Assembly (NCBI RefSeq): GCF_051020985.1
Contig: NC_134999.1
Span: 15,567,660 to 15,631,659, forward strand
DNA from: Nomia melanderi
Taxonomy: Eukaryota; Arthropoda; Insecta; Hymenoptera; Halictidae
Length of the DNA: 64,000 nt
Reading direction: 5' to 3'
Shown in pieces: positions 35,901 to 46,886 of the stretch (positions are counted from its first letter, which is position 1; the number at the start of each line of letters is the position of its first letter). Position numbers and translations under genes: made by a program. The notes beneath the pieces are model-generated. The model was given only the letters and a program-made list of their open reading frames with translations, did no database searches and was not told where the DNA came from.

Positions 35901-37009
35901 CAATAATTCTGTTGTTTCAGACGGGTCCCTATTCTTTCATAGTTACTTCATTTTTATATATAGTATCAATTGTTTTTATATACTTCATTACTTTTTATAT
36001 ATAATATCAATATTTTTATACACACCATTCATTTATTTACTTTTATGAATAATATATTCATAATTAATATATTCACTGGACAATTTGAAGAGTCACACAA
36101 TAAAGGTAGAAAAATAATTGATTGAAGCTAACCGTTTTATGTTTAACTATGAAAATATTTGCTATCTTCTCGACAGAGCCATGAATGAAATTATAATTAC
36201 AATTACATTTGAATTCAACGTTTTCGCCCGAGCACAGGGGCGAATGATTATTATTAAATATAGTAAAGGTTAACAATATACAGATAACTTTGTTACACGA
36301 GCGAAGACGAAGGAAAGAAAACCGGATGCTTTCATTAATCATCAACGACTTTGCCGTTATCGAATATTATACAACCGTTTTGTAATACGTACAACCATTA
36401 TAATCTTTCTAACGATTCGTGGCTCACACGAGATAATGTGCGTGAACGGAAAAGAAATATATAGCACGTGAATTCCGCGAAAAATGATTGTGCGGACGTT
36501 CGACACTGATCAATGACATTTCGTAAAAAATGTTAATTCATCGGCGTTCAGTGGGGTCGTGTAATAACAGATAATTCAACGGATTCCTTTAGATAATTGT
36601 AATCGATGCAATCAATTAAGATAGCTGTTCGACTTCGGTAACGTCATTTTTAGACGGATTGCATTAGCGTTAAATTATCTGTTACTGTACTGATACGCGT
36701 GACTTTAAATGACAAGCGAATTATTATCGACTGTAATGTTACATCGAAATTATCACTTGAAACTTTAAATTCTCAATAAAAAAGAAATTATGGTTATTGA
36801 TGGCTTTAGTCGTTGGAAAATTGGAAACTTACGAGTAAATGAAGAAAGTAATTCGAATAATAAATTATAAAAAGGATTGATTAGTCTTTTGTAATCTTTA
36901 AAGAACAGTCATCACTGGAATAAAAAATATTATCGTTGAAACTATTACTAAAAGGAAATTTTCATCATGAAAAAACACCATAAAAGATTGATACGGGAGT
37001 AAATGAAGA
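32991..37009. other. Gene-free stretch
   Basis: No supportable gene. Near 33052 the 12-bp palindrome AAACGGCCGTTT and the pair GATGA/TCATC sit in a short GC-raised patch. A degraded G-family end (TTAACATTAGACTTACAG) is at 33691-33770. Around 35945-36060 a ~45-bp AT-rich unit (TTTTTATATATAGTATCAAT) repeats two to three times. The rest is AT-rich unique sequence. Confidence 0.4.
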
Positions 37010-37770
37010 ACACGAACTACCCTCAAAATTGCGTATCAAAACACGGCTAAACCAATTGCCTGAAGGCCTGCAATTATTTTCAAATCCCAGTATTCCGAGA
37101 CTATTCTTTTCTACTAAACCGATCATCTACACAAAAGAATACACAACAAACAAACGAACACGAACAATTGCGTACCAAAATAGCAGATGAAAAACCACCT
37201 AAACTCATCCCCTAAAGCACTCCAATTATTTTCGACTGTCAACATTTCAAACCAATTTATCTTCCATCGAAACAAAAAAATTATCTAAATAAAAAACACC
37301 GAAAAAATATAAAAATAAACACGAACGATGCTCGGAAAACGTCTAAACTCACCCCCACAGCAAGCCAATTGTTTTCAATCCTGAACATTTCAAAACCATT
37401 TAGCTTCTGTTGAAACAAAAAAATTATCTAAATAAAAACCACTCAAAAAATAGAAAAATGAATATGAACGATGCACGAAAAACGTAAACCCACCCCCATA
37501 GCCAGACAATCATTTTTAACCCTGAACACTTTAAAACCATTTATCTTCCATCGGAACAATTATCAAAAAGAAACCAGAAGAACAAACAAATAAACGCAAT
37601 CACAAAATTGCATATCAAAAGCACTTAAACCGATCCCAAGGTCCTCCAATTACTTTCAACTCTCAATATTTCCAAACAATTCATCTCCCATCGAGCCGAA
37701 AGAATTATCAAAATAAAAAGCACCGAAATATAAAACTAAACACGAACGATGCACGAAAAGCATCTAAACC
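37010..37770. repeat. Tandem array, ~135-160-bp unit, about five copies
   Basis: Diverged units recur with CACGAACGATGCACGAAAA-type heads near 37010, 37160, 37320, 37464, 37597 and 37741. Shared internal blocks are CCAATTATTTTC and TTTATCTTCCATCG. Spacing varies from about 133 to 160. Confidence 0.8.
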
Positions 37771-38429
37771 CTCGAAGAATTTCCCAGCGTCCCTCGGCGT
37801 GAAGAATAACGCGCGTCCAATTGTCATAACGTAATTACAGCGGGGGCGGCCGGCGGGCTATTGAAAATTGTCCGAAAGAGAAACGGAATAAACGGGAACA
37901 GGCGACAAAAGGGCGCGTTTGAAAGCGGTCGACCCGCGACCGCCGTGAAACGGTTCTCGGGCGGCTGCCGCACGATAAAACGACCGTGTCGCGGCGTATC
38001 AGCCTGTCCGCAAACACGCCTGCCATTTTCTTTTCAGCCATTAAGTCCCTAGAGAGGAGCGGAACGCCACGCAAGGATAACTGTGTTCGTGCCTGTCCGC
38101 CCGCGGGTAATCAAAGGCACAAAGGGGTGTTTGTTTGGCATCCCCTCGAAAACGCGGAGGCGCGGAGGATCCAGCAACGCGATTTTCAACGATGCCAGGC
38201 CGGAGCTACCCTTTGATCTCACGGACAAGCCGCGGAAATCCGGAACGAGGGAGCCGCGTTGAGAGCATCGTCGAGGATCGATCCTCGAAATTGAATAACG
38301 TGGAACATCCTGAAACCTGGAAGTGTTGCTACCCTTTTTCCCCTGTTTGCTTGTTGCTCTTTTCTCTTTGCCTTGCCTTTTCTTCCTTTCTTTTTGTCGT
38401 CGTGAAGCAATCAAGCGATTACTTGGTGT
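37771..38429. other. GC-raised block
   Basis: The interval 37830-38400 is GC/CpG-raised with open frames on both strands (for example 38049-38414 minus, 38135-38455 plus) that contradict each other and show no known domain. The stretch at 38302-38330 (CCTGAAACCTGGAAGTGTTG) recurs in altered form at 38690 (CCTGGAACTTGAAAGTGTTG), on the other side of the MITE. Confidence 0.4.
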
Positions 38430-38433
38430 TTAA

Positions 38434-38672
38434 CCCTTCATTGGTAATGTACTAATCCCTCGTTCTAGATTTCTCAAGCATTTCTGATAGAATGATAGTC
38501 AGTAATTTATTGGAAGAAACTTCTAGGCGTATTCTTTGTCTATGTTTGTTCTATAATAATTGATAACGAACGATGAACATTTCCTTTGAATTCGAAAGAG
38601 TAATATTTATGTTTATTACATTCTGTTTGAAATCTTCACTATGAGTCACACGAGACGTTGAGAGCCAAAGGG
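38434..38672. mobile_element. TTAA-flanked MITE, D-like
   Basis: TTAA at 38430-38433 and 38673-38676. Left CCCTTCATTGG; right reverse-complemented CCCTTTGGCTCTCAACGTCT. Interior features (AATTTATTGGAAGAAAC, GAATTCGAAAGAGTAATATTTATG, GAGTCACACGAGACG) are D-family-like. Confidence 0.75.
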
Positions 38673-38676
38673 TTAA

Positions 38677-39172
38677 ATAGCTTGGATATCCTGGAACTTG
38701 AAAGTGTTGCTCCTTTCTTCCTTTCTTTTCCTTCCTCTGTTCCCTATTTCTCTTCTTGTTGGCGAGCCCAACCTGACCACTCGGAAACGATCGAGAAACG
38801 GAGGAAAACGGTTCACCCGAGTTCCGTCGACGTGCGAATGAGCGATTGGCGGAACGCTTGGACTCTTGACTCCGACACTTTTTTTCGGCTTTTTCCTTCG
38901 GAGCAACGGTCACGGTGTTATCACTTCTAAACCGTGGACATGAGTCGACGGCCACGCTCGCTAGGCCGTTTCGCTTCGATTTCCATCGGGATGAGCGTGC
39001 TTACGACGGAGACGAGTTTTATTTCGCGACTCCAGTGTCACGGGGGAGATATCGCGTTTAATAAAATAAGTCAATATATGTTTAATAGGAGGTATTTCAC
39101 TTTGCGAATATATTATTTCCCTAATAAAATCAGACCGTGGAATGATCTATTGAGGAGGAAAATGACAAACCG
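38677..39172. other. GC-raised spacer
   Basis: It contains the partner copy of the 38.31 kb block and conflicting frames on both strands (38551-38955 minus, 38658-38930 plus). No gene called. Confidence 0.35.
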
Positions 39173-39404
39173 TGACGTTCGTTAATTGACTGAGCGCTTT
39201 ATTAAGGTTCTGATGGTCTTTTATACACCTCGAGAGAGGGGCCTACGTGACCCTTGATGCGTTGTTCGTGTCTTGTGTGGTCTGGCTGGATGTGGCTATC
39301 GTTAGATAAGCCTGTGTTATAGTTTCAGGTAGACCGGCGGAATGTACTTACCGGTAGGTGTTGTTTAGACTAGGGCCTACGTCACACCAGCACCGTTTTG
39401 GGCG
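39173..39404 (-). mobile_element. Possible solo LTR or LTR fragment
   Basis: Read on the minus strand, TATAAAAG (39225-39218) is followed 14 bp later by AATAAA (39203-39198), the layout of an LTR promoter plus poly(A) signal. The block is GC-raised with sharp edges, begins TGACGT and ends ACGTCA (6-bp inverted ends), and holds two GGGCCTACGT(G/C)AC copies (39238 and 39372). CGTTTTGGGCG (39394-39404) follows and recurs at 54491. No target duplication or coding part was found. Confidence 0.35.
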
Positions 39405-40312
39405 ATTTCATTTGAAATGGATACTTGACGCTCACAGTTTCGTTGGTTGTCTTAGAGAAATTGTTTAAACGTTGAGAATTCTTTAGAATTTGAATGAAAA
39501 CAGTATTTCTCAAAATGGAGTTGTAACGGAATAATCGTGAATTCTTATGCGTATGAGATTAATGACATATTTGTAAAGTAGATCAATGAAATTAAGAATT
39601 GTCTTTCATAGATTTTATCAAGGTCTTGGTAATGCAGTTATTGTCACAGAAGTAATAGGGTATTGATAGTTAGGAAAGAACTGTAGGGAACTTCAGTTAA
39701 ATTGGTTCATTAATTCTTCAAGATATTCTTGGTACCATCCTTGGAAACATGGTGTCAAGAAAAATGGCTGAATGCGAATCATTATTTTTACAAAGTTTTC
39801 TACGGGCATGTTTTACAAGGGTACGTAACCCCTTTGTAGACACTTCCTTCTTTCGGCGTCATTAATCAACCGAGGAATCTGTGCGAAACGAGGCAAGTAC
39901 ACTATTCACCCTTTGTGCTCGTGATTGATGATAATGTACAAAGCATAAATCGCTGGAAATAACGCTTTATTATATTGTACTAAGAAATAAATTGTATTCA
40001 CTAGTTCGGCTGTTGCTCGATGTTAAGATATTTCTTGTTCCAGTTACTGTTCACAAAAATGGCGATCTTGGGCGTGCAATATTTTGCATATTCTCATTTC
40101 CGTGGGAATACTAACGAAATTTAATCACCGATCTATTAATATAATCAATTTTTCGTTTTAATCATACATTAAACTTCATTTTGTATTCATTAGTTTTTAA
40201 ATTATTTTTCAAATGCAACAAGGAAATAATTTTATCAGGAAATAATAAATAATATAACATGGAAATTGTGGCACAACTATTATATAGAAAACAGACGTTG
40301 ATTAACTATTTA
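39405..40312. other. Spacer
   Basis: No supportable feature. A short E-like word (ACCCTTTGTGCTCG) occurs near 39908 with no partner end. Confidence 0.35.
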
Positions 40313-40316
40313 TTAA

Positions 40317-40516
40317 CCATTAATAGCAACATGATTAACTGATTTCTTCTTTTTACAATTATTACAAAGATGACAGATATTTCTCTGAGAAATTATTAAA
40401 GAAATCGATTTAGTAATACACAAATTGAATTATAAATCAATTAAAGTCCCGACATCCTCGAAGTTGCCAAAGAGGAATTTCAAAAAGTCAATTTAACTGC
40501 TGGGTAAGTTTAGTGT
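40317..40516. mobile_element. Family K MITE copy 1
   Basis: TTAA at 40313-40316; the right end TTTAGTG is followed by a mutated TTGA. It matches 57163-57368 through TTCTTCTTTTTACAATTATTA, AAATTGAATTATAAATCAAT and CAATTTAACTG. Confidence 0.65.
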
Positions 40517-40520
40517 TGAT

Positions 40521-41344
40521 GACATGATTAATTATTAACTAATTAAGGTGATTGCCGAAGCTAAACACGTTCGCGAAAATATGAAAATTATTTCGCTCGC
40601 GACACCGTGGATTTATCGGGTAAATTATAAAATCATGTTTCGCAGAAAAGGCAAGCGCGAGCGGAGCTCGTCATTCGCAGTGAATGTGTTAATTAACGAA
40701 ATTTCGTTAATTTGAATACCAAAATTTTTGTTATTCACGGCGCTGACACTCGAACGCGTCACAAACTGTGGCATAAAACCTGTTTCCGGTAGGGGTGCCC
40801 ATCCGGCAGCCGGAATTTATTAATAACGCGTCGACCGACAAAAGAATGCAGAGATTACACGCAGCGTCATTTTTGAGTGGGTTAATAACTGGGCGCGACG
40901 CCATTCGAATTGAAACGTCCCAATTGGTAATTTATTGTTTCTGTGATTCACACACGTGACTGCTGGCTCTAGCCGCAAAGGAAGTCATCATCAAGCGCAT
41001 GGTTCGTTAATTGATCCGTTGATAATGTAATAATGTGTTAATAGTTTGAACGGGGTCAGCGTAGATTTATTTATTTAGCAAGCGGAGGAAAATTCGAAAA
41101 GTAAAATAATTCCGTTATACAGTGCACATGAATAATTTTAATAATTTTACGAGTATTCATGTTCGTGTGTAATCGATTGTTAAGTGGAAGATACTGGAAC
41201 GGAAAAAGTCAAGAGAACAGTACAATTTAACAGTATTGCAACGAACATTTTTTCAGCGATCACGCAATCGAGCAATAAATACCGAATATTTATACTCACG
41301 AATGAATAGAAATGTGACAAAATGATTCTTCCTGTTGATTTTAA
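40521..41344. other. Spacer
   Basis: The interval 40560-40990 is somewhat GC-raised, unique-looking and motif-free to my eye. Confidence 0.35.
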
Positions 41345-41348
41345 TTAA

Positions 41349-41585
41349 CCCCTTCACTTACTTCGTGTCAGACTCGTGACGAGAATTTTAAACTGATTTC
41401 AACAAATTTAAGTGTTATTGTTTTAAATATAAACTGAATATTATTTTTCTATTAGCAATCGTTAACCTTTGTTAGTTCCAAGTTAGACATAGAATAAACA
41501 TCAAAATTTGTTTCCTTCCTAATCAATGATTAACAATAAAACAGTTGCATCGCTCATACTTAGAAATAAATCATAGAACAAGAGC
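41349..41585 (-). mobile_element. TTAA-flanked MITE, family D copy (inverted)
   Basis: TTAA at 41345-41348 and 41586-41589. Left CCCCTTCACTTACTTCGTGT; right reverse-complemented GCTCTTGTTCTATGATTTAT. 237 bp, in reverse orientation to the 59.2 kb copy. Confidence 0.75.
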
Positions 41586-41589
41586 TTAA

Positions 41590-42444
41590 GCAAAGTCTCT
41601 TGTAATTAAAATATTCCTTATTAATCATTCCACAGATTGAAAGAACAATTTCAATCAACTCTACCAAAATAACTCTCACCAATTACTCCAATAATTAAAG
41701 GAACAATCCGAATGAAACATCTACATCCAAAAAATATCGTCTCAATTATTTCCAAAGTTCTTTCATTGGAATCTTGAATGAAACGATGACTCAGAAAAAT
41801 TCTTTCAAAAATCTACTCTGAACCTCTAATAAGAAAACAGTAGTTGAAAATCCGTGCGCAGTTCAAATAGACATATCGCGATTTCTTTGTCAGTTGAAAT
41901 CCAATTTGCTTCTCAGAACTCGACTTGCCTGACTTTTCATTCAGAATTCCGTTTGCCGAATTATCTGCCGGAGACGTGTTTACGCATTCGATCTTCTGTA
42001 CACCGAAGATAATTTCGGGCAGTAATCTTGTTTTCTAGGGGGCCGCCGCGCGTAAACTGATTCCCGGCCGTTCCACGGCGTCCCGGGAGGTTTAAACTCC
42101 GATCGGTCGGGAACTATGTAGAACGAAACGCGACGACTGACAGGGACTCGCGCAAACACTTTCTGTATCGGTGTCGATAATAATTCACTAAGCTGCCGAG
42201 GTTATCGGATCTGTACAGTGGACGTGCTTACAAGGTATTTTTGGATTTCTGTGACACGATCCCGTCCATCGGGGACGAGTAATCTGCCTCGCGATTGCGA
42301 CGATGTTGCTCGCTGTAAACTTGAAGAAGTTTTGTGTATGCTTTCGATTCTTCACCTTTGTTATCTTATCTGCGAAATTATTAGATTCGATGCACGCGTC
42401 TATGTACGCGTGCTCGATTCGAAGATTGTCGGAACAGCTTCCAT
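41590..42444. other. Spacer with a GC-raised end
   Basis: The interval 41990-42440 is GC-raised with contradictory frames on both strands (42188-42472 minus, 42218-42448 plus). No gene called. Confidence 0.35.
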
Positions 42445-42448
42445 TTAA

Positions 42449-42650
42449 CCCTTTGCGGACGAATGTCGGCATTTTGCTGAGATCAAACTTACATGTTTGA
42501 AATACCCAGTTGCGAACAAATGATTTAACTGTTCGAATAACAAAAAATCAGTACGCAGTTTCCTTATTCTCCATGATTTAAGCATTCAGTGTTTAATTTA
42601 GCAGAATTTGCAGAAGGTTTTGTATACTTTCAACAATCTTCGTCCGTAAA
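42449..42650 (-). mobile_element. Family B MITE copy 5
   Basis: TTAA at 42445-42448, then CCCTTTGCGGACGAATGTCG. The interior parallels the 23.0 kb copy. The right end stops at CTTCGTCCGTAAATAAT, with the final bases and the TTAA lost. Confidence 0.75.
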
Positions 42651-45140
42651 TAATATAGTGGTTTACTATTAGATGATATTGAAAACGTGGATCTTCAGTA
42701 AAAAGAGAATTAGGAAAACAATATATATTTAATAAGATAAAGAAACAATACGGACAACACGTAAAAATACTACTAGTATAATAATAATACTAATAAAGGT
42801 AAGACTAAAGTAAAGGAAGAACATTGAGGTTAAGTTATTTGAAATGTTATTTAGAAGTGATTAAGTAATCGCGTTAATAAATACATTTTAATGAAATACA
42901 AATATAGTAAATAATATAGATAATAATAAAATAACGACAATAACAATAATAATGATAATAATAACAATAATAATAAAGGTAGGAGTAAAGTAAAGGAAAC
43001 TGAGAAAAAAAGGGGAAGAATTGGATTGTATCGTAATTTTACAATAAAGAAGTATATATTTCTATCGTGTTTCTCATTGTTCGAAATGAAAAGTATAATC
43101 TTTCGAAATACCAGCATGCTTCCATTGGAAGTGTGAAACGGTGTTAAATGGGATTTACTTTTCCAGAGGCTTATGACATTTTTGCGACATTTGTTATCGC
43201 GATTGCCATTGTCGCACGAAAAGAGCGATTTTCAATGTACATGAAACGCGGGATAAAACCGTGCCCGAAGCGAAAATACGCAAGCCGCGTGTAAAAATTC
43301 CGCGACGACGCACACCATAAAATTTCGTTTGCGGTAGGGAATAAAATCACACCGCTGTTCGAAAGCAGTCTGTAACGCGAAGCATTTTCACGCTCTTGAT
43401 TCCTTGCCGCGCGATTGTAATAATTGTGACACGTCTGCGAAAAGGAATATTATCATACGCGAATCAGGGATTTTCGAGGAAAATTGGACATTTCCTGGGA
43501 ATGATTTGCAAACACTCGTTTCTTATTTATCTTCTATTCGTCTTCTGTCTCAAGAATTCTGTTCAGATATAGGTGAATTGGAATCGTTTATAAATTCCAG
43601 TGAAATATTTTAAAAATTTGTAAAAAGGGATTTAACATTTTCTGTCGAAGTTTTGATCAATTTATCGAATTATTTGGCTTGTACCTGTATTATACTATGC
43701 TAAATAGTTATGTACTAATTATGGTTATGTAACAATATTGTATAGGTATTAATTATTGTTATATTATACTATATTATATTATATATAATATTATACAATA
43801 TTGTACTATATTATATTATATTATACTATATTGTACTATATTATATTATATTATGTTATACTACATTATACTATATTATATTATATTATGCTATATTAAA
43901 TTATATTCATTGCATAATTATATAACAATAACTCAATAACACTCAATACCCAAACACAAAAATTCCTGAATCATCTTCAAGACATCAAAACTCGCAGTAC
44001 CAAAGTCAAGTTTCATGAACAAAAGCATAGCGCATCACAAAACGAAGAACTCCGTTCCACCCGTCCATTTTCCTATTCTGTTTCCCATTGCACAGCAATT
44101 GAACCTCCAAATGCGTGTACAACGCGCAGCTCGTTTCAGAGGGCAACATGCAAACGAATAAACGGCAAAACGGAAAAACGGAACCGCGCTCGCGACGCGA
44201 TAAGCCGCGGCCCTCCGGGACCGAAAGGAAGGAAAAAAGCCGGAAGGAAAGAAGAAAAAATCGTGATTTCATGTGACACAGGACAATCATAAATCGATTT
44301 ATCTCCGCCTCGGCTGAACATTAAATTCGCGATATTACGTCCCCTCCGGAACGACCACGAATAAAATCGAGTTAGAATTTTCGAGGCGGCTTTCTCTGAC
44401 GAGGCACTCCTTCCTTTTTTTAAATGCCTTACCTTCCTCCCGAACCCGCCGCGTATAATGTTCTGCCCTCGGAGACGAGCCGAATAACAAAATTACATTG
44501 GACAAAGGAGAACGAAAATACAATTTCGTCGATGAAGTCAATTACGGAGTAATAAAATAATCTGAATCATAATACCCTGTTGTTATGGTAAATTTAATAA
44601 ACGTTCAAAACGTTGTGTTTACTGTTTATTTATTTATTACATCTGTCTGGTGATGTTCCATTAGTACAAACGTTATTTATAAATCGTAAATCTAGAATAA
44701 GGTAACAATTGAAATAGAATTTCTGACTCCAATTTCAAATGGAATCGTTGTTTATTTTGAGTATTTTAATAATACATTCGTTTAAATTTTATTCTAATTA
44801 TTTACAACACTGATTCCTCACCAACATGTATGACTTTGAAATCTTGACAAGGTCATTATTCTGAACTTTTCCACGTGCATGTTTCCATTGTTCGGAAAAA
44901 TATGCGCAGTTCTCGTGATTGTTAGGAAAATCGTAACCCTCGCGTGACCTTGTGCTCGACATATATTGTTAAGGTCATCGTTCCGTGCGGCCAGGACTTT
45001 AAACCATTTAGGAGTTAGTAGAGTTAGCGACGGAATGGGACTTCGTCGCAGATTACGTGAACGATCTCTCATCGATCGAAGAAAAACGCGTCGCTAAACC
45101 GAGAAGAACGAATTGTTTCTTGAGAGCTTATAAATAGACA
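42651..45140. other. Gene-free stretch with AT microsatellites
   Basis: The word AATAAAGGTA(A/G)GA(C/G)TAAAGTAAAGGAA occurs at about 42793 and 42973, part of a loose duplication rich in AATAAT. 43750-43910 is a TATTATACTATAT-type satellite. The interval 43200-43480 and the GC-raised patch 44000-44540 carry no recognisable gene. Confidence 0.45.
43750..43910. repeat. AT microsatellite (TATTA/ATACTATAT-type)
   Basis: About 160 bp of nearly pure ATTATATTATACTATATTGT themes with 5- and 10-bp periodicity. Confidence 0.85.
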
Positions 45141-45144
45141 GGGG

Positions 45145-45420
45145 TTGACATTTATTTCTCGGATAGAGGAGACCCGAAGGAATTTTAGAAGCCCTTGACG
45201 AAGTTAATTGAAGTCGAACTGCGCAAATGGCTCGCTTTCGATCAAGTTTTTGCCGGTGGAAACAGAGCAAGTGAACTTTCCTTTGCATCCTTCGCTGCAT
45301 CAAGATTGCGCTTGGGGGTCGACATTTATTTTCTCGAAACCGAGGGACCGGTCGTGGTAATTTTAAACATCCTTGGCAACTTACACGAAGTCGAACTACG
45401 CAAATAGCCCCCGGCTCAAT
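45145..45420. repeat. Partial tandem duplication, ~174-bp spacing
   Basis: GGGGTTGACATTTATTTCTCGG and GAAGTCGAACTGCGCAAATGG (45143-45230) recur as GGGTCGACATTTATTTTCTCG and GAAGTCGAACTACGCAAATAG (45317-45406). The sequence between them is unrelated. GC-raised, with no convincing frame. Confidence 0.7.
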
Positions 45421-45878
45421 GAAATTTTCTTCGTTTATAGAACGCCGATTGATATTTAATTGATAAAAACGCTAGAACGATTCGGCGAATTTCTCGTTTA
45501 CTCGATGAAACCGATCGATATTCAACCGGACCTCGTTGCTAATCGAGTTTTCCATTTACCTGTGTATTATTCGCCTATGTATGCTTGAAATCGGGATGTG
45601 TCTTTCATCATCGATTTCCGTGCGAAATGAATACGTTTCATTAGGGTACTTTATTTATCGAAAACAGGGGAATCACAGGTTCATCAATACCTCACCATCG
45701 ATTAATTTCCCTTTGGTAAGCAGAAAGATGAAAACAATATAATAGAGATAACTGTTGATTAATATTCAATTAACTCTGTTTAGCTCCGATTACCAATAGT
45801 CGATCATAGTTTAATCGAATGAATTATAGTAATTCGATTTGATTGAGGTCGCTGGTGACCCCCATGGCATCCAACGTG
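45421..45878. mobile_element. Spacer ending in a family C MITE remnant
   Basis: The last ~25 bp (GGTGACCCCCATGGCATCC then AACGTG before TTAA 45879-45882) match the right end of family C copy 1. No left end is visible, so this is a truncated copy abutting the piggyBac element. Confidence 0.5.
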
Positions 45879-45890
45879 TTAACCTGTTAA

Positions 45891-46815
45891 CACTATTCCT
45901 ATCGCGAACAGTCAAATGACTGTTTTTAAAATTTCGGTTAGAATTTCCTATAGACAACGTAATTGAATCGCCTTTATACTTTACGACTTTCCCTAAAATA
46001 TACGTATAAAACATTTTTCAATATTCACTCCTTTTTTTATTGTTTATTTTCTGAGAAAAATTTATAGTCTATCTTATCTACCACGACCGGTCATTTGACC
46101 GGTAGAACGATTTATATCTTTTTGTAATAGTATTCTCTCAAAAACTCAATTCCGAAACTATAAAGTCGTTACAAACGAAAGGTGATACAGTTGTGGCATG
46201 ATTTCAACCAAAAAGTGCCTTTCAGGGACTGCTTTACGGTACTTCCAAGTGTTTACAGTTCTCGCTCGCCTATCGGCCTCGGTAAAATCGGTAAAATCTA
46301 AATGTCGGAGATGGCCTTTACAGGTATTTTTCAATATCCTAGATTTAGCCGGGATAAATGCATGGATTTTATATAAAGAATCCACGGGAGAAGAAATTTC
46401 GAGGCAGGAATTTTTATTTCAATTGGCAGAAGAACTTGCCATAGAATATCAATAAGAACTAGAGTCAGGCAAAGAAAATCAAGCAACACCCGTCACAAAT
46501 ACAAGTAAAGGTTCACTCGAACAGAAACCATGCCAAATAAGATATTGCACAAACAATAAGACTAACAAAATCTGTCCAAAATGTAAAAAGTACGTGTGTA
46601 GGAAATATACAATCGACAAACCTATTTGTAAAAAATGCGGTGAAAACGAATAAAATGTAAATTATATACTTCTAAATAAAAGAAACTATATTTGCATACT
46701 GTCAAATTGGCTATTGTCTTCATTCTATATTAAAAAATATAAGTTGTGCTAAAGACCAGGCGTTTGACTGGTCGCGGTCGGAGTAGGTATACGTGGAGTG
46801 TCGGTAGGAATAGTG
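45891..46815 (+). mobile_element. Internally deleted piggyBac-family transposon
   Basis: TTAA at 45887-45890 and 46816-46819 flank 925 bp. Left CACTATTCCTATCG and right reverse-complemented CACTATTCCTACCG give 14-bp inverted termini with one mismatch. Subterminal palindromes are AACAGTCAAATGACTGTT (45907-45924), ACCGGTCATTTGACCGGT (46086-46103) and the imperfect GACCAGGCGTTTGACTGGTC (46754-46773). It carries the 3' part of a piggyBac transposase gene with a poly(A) signal AATAAA at 46675. The catalytic DDD region is absent, so it is non-autonomous. Confidence 0.88.
46198..46653 (+). pseudogene. piggyBac transposase C-terminal remnant
   Basis: From about 46280 the frame reads KSKCRRWPLQVFFN then DLAGINAWILYKE, a highly typical piggyBac (DDE_Tnp_1_7) block just after the catalytic core. 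EISRQEFLFQLAEEL follows. A TAA at 46453-46455 interrupts the frame. Reading on in the same frame gives the family's cysteine-rich C-terminal domain (CQIRYC, CPKCKKYVC, CKKC), to a final TAA at 46651-46653. In active family members this tail binds DNA ends or chromatin. The N-terminal part and the three catalytic Asp are missing, and residues 1-28 of the open frame do not resemble the family. One nonsense mutation with an otherwise intact tail suggests fairly recent decay. Not functional as a transposase. Confidence 0.88.
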
Positions 46816-46819
46816 TTAA

Positions 46820-46886
46820 TTAATTTCGAAGAACGTCGCTTACATCTCATCGGAAAATATCGAAGAACTCCCGAGCGCAAAGGTTT
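46820..46886. mobile_element. Family E MITE right-end fragment
   Basis: CATCTCATCGGAAAATATCG and CCGAGCGCAAAGG before a TTTAA resemble the right ends of E copies. It lies directly against the right TTAA of the piggyBac element, which probably inserted into it. Confidence 0.5.

Noticed and set aside
38049..38955. Several Lys/Arg-rich frames on both strands
   Set aside because: They come from a T/C-rich duplicated tract (A/G-rich on the other strand) and contradict one another.
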